Position numbers and translations under genes: made by a program. From assembly GCF_003119115.1 (NCBI RefSeq), contig NZ_CP022367.1, positions 770,001 to 834,000 of the forward strand: a stretch of DNA of 64,000 nucleotides. The letters are read 5' to 3'. Origin of the DNA: Azospirillum sp. TSH58. Its GTDB lineage: Bacteria > Pseudomonadota > Alphaproteobacteria > Azospirillales > Azospirillaceae. Below, piece by piece: positions 45,789-56,600 of this stretch (the first letter of the stretch is position 1; every line of letters starts with the position of its first letter). The notes under the pieces were generated by a model. The model was not told the origin of the DNA and made no database searches. It saw nothing but the letters and a program-made list of their open reading frames with translations.

Positions 45789-47102
45789 CTATCGGCCGGT
45801 GCGGCGGCGGACCTCCTCGCGCAGGGCGTCCGCCGCCCGGGCGAACACCGGCTCCCAATCCTGGTCGGCCTCCTGGCGGAACAGCCGCATCGTCGGGTAC
45901 CAGGGCGTGCGGTCGCCGGAAAAGCCGTAGATCCAGTAGGGAACATGCTGCACGAGGTTCCAGACCGGCTTGCCGAGGGACCCGGCGAGGTGCGCCACCG
46001 AACTGTCGGTCATGATGACGAGGTCGAGCTGTTCCAGCATCGCCGCCGTGTCGGCGAAATCGTCCAGGTCGGGGCCGAGCGGCGTCACCAGGCAACCGGC
46101 GACGCCGCTGTCCGCGAGTTCCGCTTCGGGCGGTCCCTTCTGGAGGCTGTAGAGCCGCACGCCCGGCACTTCGGCGAAGCGCAGGAAGCGGGCGAGGCTG
46201 GTGGCGCGCCGGCCGTTGTCGGCGAAGGTCACCCGTCCCGACCAGACGATCCCGACGCGCAGCGTGCCCGGCTCCCGCGCACCGAGCCGGTGGGCCGCCC
46301 TCTCGCGGGACGAATCCGGAACGGTCAGGCTCACCGGTGGCGGGATCGAGGCCAGCGTCGTGCCGAACAGACCCGGCAGGCTCATCTGCGACGCCTCGAC
46401 GTCGAAGGCCGGCGGCGGGCTCCCCGGTTGCAGGACGTCATCGGCGCCCAGTCCCGACAGCACCCGGCGCAGCTCCGGATGGCATTCGTACAGCACCCGG
46501 CCGCCCCGCTCCCTGACCAGCGGCATGTAGCGCGCGGCCAGGATGGCGTCGCCGAATCCCTGCTCGGTGAACAGGAACAGGGTGCGCCCGTCCAGCGGGC
46601 CGCCGTTCCAGGTCCGTTCCGATGGCGGCCGGCCATGGTAGGAGGCAAGCCCGCGCCGGGCCTCGTAATCCGTGAAGCCGTGGACGTAGTCGCCGATCTG
46701 GAGCCGCGCGAGGGCCCGCTCCCAGCGCAGTTCGGGGGTGGCGCCTCCGCCCGCCGTCGCCCGCCCGATCATCGCGAGCGTCTCCTTGAAGCGCCCCGCC
46801 TTGCGCAAGGCCACCGCGTTGTTGAAGAGGAAGGCCGGAGTGTCCGGTTCGAGCCGGAGCGCTTCCGCGTGCGCGGCCAGCGCCTCGTCGAAACGGCCGG
46901 CCTCCACCAGGGCGTTTCCCAGATTGCTCCAGATGCTGGCGTTCTCCGGAGCGAATTCCAGTCCCCGCCGGTGGCAGGCGATGGCGCCGTCCAGCTTTCC
47001 CGCGCGGCGCAGAAGATGGCCGAGCATGCTCCAGGCGGCATCGTCGCGGGGATTGGCCGCGAGGACGGCTTCCACCTTGGTCGTGGCCTGTGCGTGATCC
47101 AT
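45789..47102 (-). CDS. TPR protein with GT9-like glycosyltransferase domain
   Basis: 437 residues. TPRs cover residues ~1-150 (AAWSMLGHLLRRAGKLDGAIACHRRG and following). A compact GT9-like domain follows: LFLFTEQGFGDAILAARYM, RVGIVWSGRVTF, LYSLQKGPPEAEL, DFADTAAMLEQLDLVIMTDSSVAHLAGSLGKPVW. The start is well supported by GGGGGGA upstream of the ATG. It is the transferase gene nearest to the giant surface-protein gene and is transcribed divergently from it, with 505 bp between them. Confidence 0.87.
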   Translation of the reverse strand: MDHAQATTKVEAVLAANPRDDAAWSMLGHLLRRAGKLDGAIACHRRGLEFAPENASIWSNLGNALVEAGRFDEALAAHAEALRLEPDTPAFLFNNAVALRKAGRFKETLAMIGRATAGGGATPELRWERALARLQIGDYVHGFTDYEARRGLASYHGRPPSERTWNGGPLDGRTLFLFTEQGFGDAILAARYMPLVRERGGRVLYECHPELRRVLSGLGADDVLQPGSPPPAFDVEASQMSLPGLFGTTLASIPPPVSLTVPDSSRERAAHRLGAREPGTLRVGIVWSGRVTFADNGRRATSLARFLRFAEVPGVRLYSLQKGPPEAELADSGVAGCLVTPLGPDLDDFADTAAMLEQLDLVIMTDSSVAHLAGSLGKPVWNLVQHVPYWIYGFSGDRTPWYPTMRLFRQEADQDWEPVFARAADALREEVRRRTGR

Positions 47103-47607
47103 CCTCGTCCCCCCGGCTCGCCGTGGCCGAATCGCAGGACCACGCCGCGACCATAGACTCGTTTGATCGCACGCCTGTCAACCACTCGCCCCTGAGGGGG
47201 ATGCCGCAGCCGCGCATCCACGCGCATGGATGCGATTTCTTGATGACTTGCGCTACTTTTTGTAGCCGGCGGCAGTTTTTACGAAGCCGTCATCCTGAAG
47301 TAAATTGCGGCAATTCGCGGTATTTAGCAACCGCCGCGAGACAAAGCGAGGCGCCGAAAAAACAACCCGCCACCATCGGCGCAACTCAATCTCGCAAAGC
47401 CGAAACTGTATGACCCATGCGGCACTTCGATTTTCTGCGGCAGTGCGGTGGTTGGCTCCAGCGATTCGAGGGATGGCAGGTAACGTATAGAAATTTTTAA
47501 CTTCACTTACCCACTATTGCGAGGTGGTGGCCAACCCTATGAGAGCCATGACGCTCCTGCCGCCATGGCCGCGGAGCCAAAAGAACGCCGATGCAAAGAG
47601 GGATGAG
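47103..47607. promoter_or_regulatory. AT-rich divergent control region of the giant adhesin gene
   Basis: 505 bp without a supported gene. From about 47240 to 47520 the DNA is much richer in A and T than its surroundings (TACTTTTTGTAG, AGAAATTTTTAACTTCAC), as expected for a regulated promoter in a GC-rich genome. It holds two inverted repeats: 47213-47234 and GCTAC-TTTTT-GTAGC at 47252-47266. I could not assign a specific sigma factor. The adhesin ATG at 47608 is preceded by GAGGGA four bases upstream. Confidence 0.5.
47213..47234. promoter_or_regulatory. 8-bp inverted repeat, possible operator or hairpin
   Basis: CGCATCCA-CGCGCA-TGGATGCG, a perfect 8-bp stem with a 6-nt spacer, in the divergent region upstream of the adhesin gene and followed by ATTTCTT. 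It could be a regulator site or a terminator of antisense transcription. Confidence 0.4.
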
Positions 47608-50600
47608 ATGGCTGCTGGTGGAACACTGACGCTCTCGGGCGGCTCGGACTACGTGTTCACCTCGACGGAGGTCTGGTCGGGGATCAGGGGCAACGGCAGC
47701 ACCCAGGGCGTGAGGCTCAACACCCTGGGCCAGACCTTGAGCGTGTCCAACCTCAGTCGCCTCATCGGAGGTTCCGGCAACGACCGGGTTCAGTTGACCT
47801 CCACCGGCACCACCATGGTGGTGGAATCGATCGAGACGATCATCGGCGCGTCCACCGGCACCAACCTCATCACGCTTGCCGGCACCACCGGCAACACGAT
47901 GTCGGTGGGGTATCTGAGATCGATGATCGGCAGCGCCGGCCAAGACGTCATCAGAATGAATGCCGCCGGCTCCATCGGCAGCACCATGGCGGTGACCCTG
48001 ATGGAGACGCTGATCGGGACCGATGGCTTGGACCTTGTCGCCACCATCGGCGGCGGCAGCAACACGATGTTGCTGCAAGGCGTCGAGATCGTCCTCGGAA
48101 ACGGGAGCGGTTCCGGCGACACGGTCTTTCTGGCCAGCGGCGGCAACACGATCGGCGTGTCCTTCCTCGAGACCCTCATCGGCGGCAGCGGCAACGATGT
48201 CGTGACGATGGGCTACAAGACCGGCACGATCAGCTTCCAGACCGGCGGCGGCACCGTTTCCATGTCGTCGATCGAAACGATCGTCGGCGGAACCGGCAGC
48301 AGAAACACGGCAATCCTCCTCGACGTCGGCAACACCATCACGGTGGCAAGCCTCACCACCCTGATCGGCGGCGGCGGCAACGACGTCGTCAACATCACGC
48401 TCCGGGACGGAACGGCCATCGTCGGTGATGGGCCGATCGCCTGGAACACCGTCGGCAGCACGATGCTGGTGTCGCTGATCGAGACGATGATCGGCAGTTC
48501 CGGCGACGACGTGGTCGTCGCGTTGAACAACAACGGCATGACACTCGCGGTTTCGGCGATCGAATCCGTCATCGGCAAGGCGGGCAACGACGTCGTCCTC
48601 CTCGGCACCGGCGGAAACACCATCCAGGTGGAGGCGCTGGAAACCCTGATCGGCGGTTCCGGCACGGACGTGGTGACCATGAGCACCAGCCGGGGCGCCA
48701 CCATGACGGTGTCCGCCGTCGAATCCATCGTCGGCAATGCGGGCACCGACGTCGTCTACCTCGGGGCCGGTGGAAACACGGTCCAGGTGCAGGCGCTGGA
48801 AACGGTGATCGGCGGCACCGGCAACGATGTGGTGACCGTCACCGACACCGCCGGCACCATCTTCGTGTCCGGCGTCGAGACCATCTACACACCCTATCAG
48901 ACGCTGACGCTGAGCGGCGTGGACACCTACGTCTCCCTGCCGCCGGCAGCGCCCGACACGACGCCGCCGTCGATCACGACGGTGTCGATCCCGGACACGG
49001 CGATGAAGATCGGCGACGTGGTGACGGTGACGATCACCGTGGCGTCGGACAGCGACACCTACACGCTGGGCAACGGCAGCACCGTCGGCGGCTTCGCGCT
49101 CGGCAACCTGACCAAGATCGACGCGACCACCTACACCGCCACCTTCACGGTGACCAGCGGCGGCACCGACGTCGCGGCGGGCTCGGACATCCCGGTCAAC
49201 CTCATCCTGACCGACACCGCCGGCAACTCCAACACCGCCTACACCACGGCGATCAGCCAGAGCGCCGACCGCATCGACGCCAACCGGCCGACCATCGCCT
49301 CGGCGGCGGTGAACGGGACGACGCTGACGGTGACCTTCGCCGAAGCCATGTCGGCGACCAGCGCCGCCGGCCTGACCGTCACGGTTGGCGGCCAGAGCCG
49401 CACGGCGACCTACGCCAGCGGTTCGGGCACCACCACGCTGACCTTCACGCTCGCCTCGGCGGTCGCCCACGGCGAGACGGTGACGCTCGACTACAACCCC
49501 GGCACCGGCAACCTGACCGACACCGCCAGCAACGCTCCAGCCACCGTCACCAACCAGTCGGTGACGAACAACACCGCAGCGCCCGACACGACGCCGCCGT
49601 CGATCACGACGGTGTCGATCCCGGACACGGTGATGAAGATCGGCGACGTGGTGACGGTGACGATCACCGTGGCGTCGGACAGCGACACCTACACGCTGGG
49701 CAATGGCAGCACCGTCGGCGGCTTCGCGCTCGGCAACCTGACCAAGATCGACGCGACCACCTACACCGCCACCTTCACGGTGACCAGCGGCGGCACCGAC
49801 GTCGCGGCGGGCTCGGACGTGCCGGTCAACATCGTGCTGACCGACACCGCCGGCAACTCCAACACCGCCTACACCACGGCGATCAGCCAGAGCGCCGACC
49901 GCATCGACGCCAACCGGCCGACCATCGCCTCGGCGGCGGTGAACGGGACGACGCTGACGGTGACCTTCGCCGAAGCCATGTCGGCGACCAGCGCCGCCGG
50001 CCTGACCGTCACGGTTGGCGGCCAGAGCCGCACGGCGACCTACGCCAGCGGTTCGGGCACCACCACGCTGACCTTCACCCTGGCCTCGGCGGTCGCCCAG
50101 GGCGAGACGGTGACGCTCGACTACAACCCCGGCACCGGCAACCTGACCGACACCGCCAGCAACGCTCCGGCCACCGTCACCGGCCAAGCCGTCACCAACA
50201 GCACCCCCGACACGACGCCGCCGTCGATCACCAACGTCACCATCCCCAACCAGCCGGCCAAGGTCGGCGACACGGTGACGGTGACGATCACCGTGGCGTC
50301 GGACAGCGACACCTACACGCTGGGCACCGGCAGCACGGTCAACGGCTTCGCGCTCGGCAACCTGACCAAGGTCAGCGCGACCACCTACACCGCCACCTTC
50401 ACCGTCACCGCCGACGGCCAGCGCACCGGCGACCTTGCGGCCAACCAGGACATCCCGGTCAACATCGTCCTGGTCGACAGCGCCAGCAACGCCAACACCC
50501 CCTACACCACCCCGATCAGCCAGAACAACGACCGCATCGACACCAACGCCGCGCCGGTCCTGGCCGTCCCGACCACCCCGCCGACCCTCGTCGACACCGC

Positions 50601-53600
50601 CGCCAACGACACCTTTCCGCTGATCGAGGGCCAGCTCTCCGCGACCGACCTGGAAGGCGACACGCTGACCTTCTCCATCGCCGGCTCGCAGGCCTCCCCG
50701 GTCCAGCACGGCAGCGTCACGCTGAGCAACGGCGTCACCTACGACACCTGGTCCACCGGGCCGGGCGGCACCTCCTACGTCAACAGCCAGACCGGCCACT
50801 ACGCCTACGTGTTCGACGCCGCCTTCCTCAACGGCGTCCCCGCCGGGCCGATGCAGGGCACCAGCACCTTCACCGTCTCCGACGGCAACCGCACCGTCGA
50901 GCAGCAGCTCACCCTCAACTTCTCCGGCGCCAACGACAGCCCGGTCCTGTCCGGCGACGTCCGCAGCCTGGCCGCCATCGACCAGGGCGTCGCCGACGCC
51001 GCCAACACCGGGACCACCGTCACCGCCCTGCTGGCCTCCGCCGGCACCGCCACCGACGCCGAGTACGACAGCCCCTTCCCGCTGGTCACCGTCCTCCCGC
51101 TGGGCATCGCCGTCACCGGCGTGACCAACACCAACGGCACCTGGCAGTACAAGGTCGGCAACGGCGCCTGGACCGACATTCCCACGGGCTCGTCCAACGG
51201 CGCGGCGCTGCTGCTCGCCGGGTCGGACCGCGTGCGCTTCGTGCCGAGCGGGTCGGGCTTCACCAACACCGACACCGGCGGCCTGACCTTCAAGGCGTGG
51301 GACCGGACCAGCGGCACCGCGGGCAGCACCGCCGACACCACCACCGCCGACGCCTACAGCGCGGGCAGCGCCACCGCGACGATCACCGTCGACGCCGTGC
51401 CGACCCTGAGCGCGACCGGCGGCAGCAAGACCTTCGGCGTCGGGGTGGACAGCGCCACCACCAGCCTGTTCAGCGGCGTGGCGGCCTCCACGGTGGAGGC
51501 CGGGCAGAGCTTCCGCGGCGCGGTGTTCACCGTCAGCGGCGTGGTCGACGCCAGCGAGGTCCTGACCATCGGCGGCACCGACGTCGCCCTGACCAACGGC
51601 GCCACCGCCACCCTGACCGGGCTGGGCGCCGCGGGCGGCAACGCCAGCGTCACCGTGTCGGTGGTCGGCGGCGTCGCCACGGTGACCGTCACCGGCCTGG
51701 AGCGCAGCGACGCGCAGATGAGCGCGCTTCTGGGCGGCGTCACCTACAAGAACAGCAGCGGGACGGCGACGCTGGGCGACCGCACGGTGGCCATCGCCAG
51801 CCTGACCGACAGCGGCGGCGACACCGGCAGCGCGGCCATCTCCGGCGTCAGCACGGTGGTGAGCGTGGCCGACGTGACGCCGCCGGCGGTTCCGGTCATC
51901 ACCAGCGCGGCGCTGACCAACAGCGCGACCCCGACCCTGGCCGGCACGGCCGAGGCCGGCAGCACGGTCACCGTCACGGTGGGCGGGGCGACCTACACCA
52001 CGACGGCGACGGGCGGAAACTGGTCGATCGACCTCGCCACGGCGACGCCGACCACCGGTTCGCTCAGCCTGAACGCCAACGGCACGAACGCCGTCTCGGT
52101 GACCGCCAAGGACGCGTCCAACAACACGTCGACCCCCGGCACGCAGACGCTGACCATCGACACCACCGCCCCGACCGCCCCGGCGGTGACCTCGGCGACG
52201 CTGACCAACAGCGCGACGCCGACCATCGGCGGCACGGCGGAAGCCGGCAGCATGGTGACGGTCACGGTGGGCGGCGCCACTTACACCACCACCGCGACCG
52301 GCGGAAACTGGTCGATCGACCTTGCCACGGCGACGCCGACCACCGGCTCGCTCAGCTTGAACGCCAACGGGGCCAACCCGGTCTCGGCGACGGCGACCGA
52401 CGCGGCGGGCAACACGTCCTCGGCCGGCACCCAGTCGCTGACCATCGACACCACCGCTCCGACCGCTCCGGCGGTGACCTCGGCCGCCCTGACCAACAGC
52501 GCGACGCCGACCATCGGCGGCACGGCGGAGGCTGGCAGCACGGTCACCGTCACGGTGGGCGGCGCCACCTACACGACGACGGCGACGGGCGGAACCTGGT
52601 CGATCGACCTCGCCACGGCGACGCCGACCAGCGGCTCGCTCAGCCTGAACGCCAACGGCGCCAACCCGGTCTCGGCGACGGCGACCGACGCGGCGGGCAA
52701 CACGTCCTCGGCCGGCACCCAGTCGTTGACCATCGACACGACGGCGCCCAACGCTCCGACCGTGACCACGGCGCTGAGCAACAGCACCACCCCGACCCTG
52801 GCCGGCACGGCGGAGGCTGGCAGCACGGTCACCGTCACGGTGGGCGGGGCGACCTACACCACCACCGCCACCGGCGGAAACTGGTCGATCGACCTCGCCA
52901 CGGCGACGCCGACCAGCGGCTCGCTGAGCCTGAACGCCAACGGTGCCAACCCGGTGTCGGCGACGGCAACCGACGCGGCGGGCAACACCTCCACCGTCGG
53001 CGCGCAGTCGTTGGTGATCGACACCACGGCGCCCAACGCTCCGACCGTCACCACGGCGCTGAGCAACAGCACGACGCCAACCCTGACCGGTACGGCGGAA
53101 GCAGGCAGCACGGTCACCGTCACGGTGGGCGGCGCCACCTACACCACCACTGCCACCGGCGGAAACTGGTCGATCGACCTCGCCACCGCGACGCCGACCG
53201 CCGGGTCGCTCAGCCTGAATGCCAACGGCGCCAACCCGGTGTCGGCGACGGCAACCGACGCGGCCGGCAACACATCCTCGGCCGGCACCCAGTCGCTGAC
53301 CATCGACACGACGGCGCCCAACGCTCCGGCAGTGACAAGCGCGGCGCTGACCAACAGCGCGACGCCGACTGTTGCCGGCACGGCGGAAGCCGGCAGCACC
53401 GTCACCGTTACGGTCGGCGGTGCCACCTACACCACCACCGCCACCGGCGGTGCTTGGTCCATCGACCTCGCCACCGCGACGCCGAGCACCGGCTCGCTCA
53501 GCCTCAACGCCAACGGCGCCAATCCGATCTCGGCCACCGCCACGGATGCGGCCGGCAACACATCCTCGGCCGGCACGCAGTCCCTGACCATCGATACGAC

Positions 53601-56600
53601 GGCGCCCAACGCTCCGACCGTCACCACGGCACTGAGCAACAGCACGACGCCAACCCTGGCCGGCACGGCGGAAGCTGGCAGCACCGTTATCGTCACGGTG
53701 GGCGGCGCCACCTACACCACCACCGCCACCGGCGGCAACTGGTCGATCGACCTCGCCACGGCGACGCCGACCAGCGGCTCGCTGAGCCTGAACGCCAACG
53801 GTGCCAACCCGGTGTCGGCGACGGCAACCGACGCGGCCGGCAACACATCCTCGGCCGGCACGCAGTCCCTGACCATCGACACCACCCTGCCCAACGCCCC
53901 GACGGTAACCTCGGCGACGCTGACCAACAGCACAACGCCGACTTTGAGCGGCGCGGCTGAGGCCGGCAGCACGGTCACCGTCACGGTCGGCGGCGCCACC
54001 TACACCACCACCGCCACCGGTGGGACGTGGAGTCTGGACCTGTCCACCGCCACTCCGGTGAGTGGTTCGCTGAGCCTGAACCCGAACGGCACCAACACCG
54101 TGTCGGCCACCGCCACGGACGCGGCCGGCAACGTCTCGGCTCCCGGCACGCAGTCGCTGACCATCGACACCACCGCCCCGAACGCTCCGGCGGTGACCAG
54201 CGCGGCGCTGACCAACAGCGAGACGCCGACCATCGGCGGCACGGCGGAAGCGGGCAGCACCGTCACCGTCACCATCGGCGGCGCCACCTACACCACCACC
54301 GCCACCGGCGGTGCTTGGTCCATCGACCTCGCCACCGCGACGCCGAGCACCGGCTCGCTCAGCCTCAACGCCAACGGCGCCAATCCGATCTCGGCCACCG
54401 CCACCGATGCGGCCGGCAACACATCCTCGGCCGGCACCCAGTCGCTGACCATCGACACCACCCTGCCCAACGCCCCGGTGGTGACCAGCGCCGCGCTGAC
54501 CAACAGCACGACACCGACCCTGGCCGGCACGGCGGAGGCCGGCAGCACCGTCACCGTCACGGTGGGCGGCGCCACCTACACCACCACCGCCACCGGCGGG
54601 AACTGGTCGATCGACCTCGCCACGGCGACGCCGACCAGCGGATCGCTGAGCCTCAACGCCAACGGCGCCAATCCGATCTCGGCCACTGCGACGGATGCCG
54701 CCGGCAACGTGTCGGCTCCAGGGACGCAGTCGCTGACCATCGACACCACGCTCCCGAACGCCCCGGTGGTGACCAGCGCGGCGCTGACCAACAGCACCAC
54801 CCCGACTGTTGCCGGCACGGCGGAAGCCGGCAGCACGGTGACGGTTACCATCGGCGGCGCCACCTACACCACCACCGCCACTGGCGGGGCTTGGTCGATC
54901 GACCTCGCCACGGCGACGCCGACCAGCGGCTCGCTCAGCCTCAACGCCAACGGCGCCAACCCGGTGTCGGCCACCGCCACGGATGCGGCCGGCAACACGT
55001 CCGCGCCGGGCACGCAGTCGCTGACCATCGACACCACGGCGCCCAACGCGCCGGCGGTGACCAGCGCGGCGCTGACCAACAGCACCACCCCGACTGTTGC
55101 CGGCACGGCGGAAGCCGGCAGCACCGTCACCGTCACCATCGGCGGCGCCATTTACACCACCACCGCCACCGGCGGGGCTTGGTCCATCGACCTCGCCACC
55201 GCGACCCCGACCACCGGGTCGCTCAGCCTGAACACCAACGGCGCCAACCCGGTGTCGGCGACGGCGACCGACGCGGCCGGCAACACGTCCTCGGCCGGCA
55301 CGCAGTCGCTGACCATCGACACCACGCTGCCCGACGCTCCGACCGTCACCACGGCGCTGAGCAACAGCACGACGCCAATCCTGGCCGGCACGGCGGAAGC
55401 GGGCAGCACCGTCACCGTTACCGTGGGCGGGGCGACCTACACCACCACCGCCACGAACGGTGGGACGTGGAGCATCGATCTCGCCACGGCGACGCCGAGC
55501 ACCGGCTCGCTCAGCCTGAACGCCAACGGTGCCAACCCGGTGTCGGCCACCGCCACGGACGCCGCCGGCAACGTCTCGGGCCCCGGCACGCAGACGCTGA
55601 CCATCGACACCACCAACCCCAACGCTCCGACCGTCGCCACTGCCCTGAGCAACAGCGCGACACCGACCCTCACCGGCACGGCCGAGGCCGGCAGCACCGT
55701 CACCGTCACGGTGGGCGGCGCCACCTACACCACCACCGCCACCAACGGCGGCGCCTGGAGCCTCAACCTCGCCACCGCGACCGCCGTCAGCGGCACGCTC
55801 AGCCTGAACGCCAACGGCGCCAACCCCGTCCTGGCCACCGCCACCGACGCCGCCGGCAACGTCTCGGCCTCCGGCACCCAGACGCTGACCATCGACACCA
55901 CCGCTCCCACCGCCACCGTGCTGTTCGAGGACGACAGCATCGACGCCATCGAGCAGACCAGCGCCGCCTTCACCATCAGCGGCGGCGAGGCCGGGACCAG
56001 CTTCACCTGGACGATCACCTCGGCCGGCGGCGGCCAGGTGACGGGCAGCGGCGTGATGAGCGGACCGACCACCCAGGTGACCGGGCTGGACCTCTCCGGC
56101 CTGGGCGACGGCACCCTCACCCTCACCCTCGGCCTGACCGACCCGGCGGGCAACGCGTCGGTCCCCTTCACCGCGACGACGCAGAAGCTCACCGCCACGG
56201 TGGAGAAGCCCGCCCCCGTCGCCCCGCCGCCGGTGGCCACGGTGGACGGCGCCACCGTCAGCGGTTCGGTCACCACCGGCAGCGACGGCAGCCGCACCAC
56301 CACGGTGACCATCGCGGCCAGCAACAGCACCCGCGTCGAGGACAGCAGCACCGCCAACGCCGATCTGGCCGACGTGCCGGTGGTGCGCGAGCAGGTGGTC
56401 GATGCCCAGACCGGGCAGGTCTCCACGCTGACCACGCTGACGGTCAGCGTCTCCACCGGCGTGGCGGTGACCACCACGGGCAACGCCGAGCGGCAGACCG
56501 CCTCCCAGGCGCTGACCGGGGTGACCGGGCTGATCGCCGCCATCGAGGCGCGCACCGACGAGGGCACGGCCTCGCGCGGCAACCTGACCGGCGGCGGCTC

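Noticed and set aside
47440-47500. Possible sigma-54 promoter (TGGCTCC / GGCAGG region) before the adhesin gene
   Set aside because: The GG and GC elements are not at the required spacing.
51880-55908. Regular repeats that could suggest a CRISPR-like array
   Set aside because: The units are 288 bp, contiguous and coding, without spacers, and no cas genes are present.
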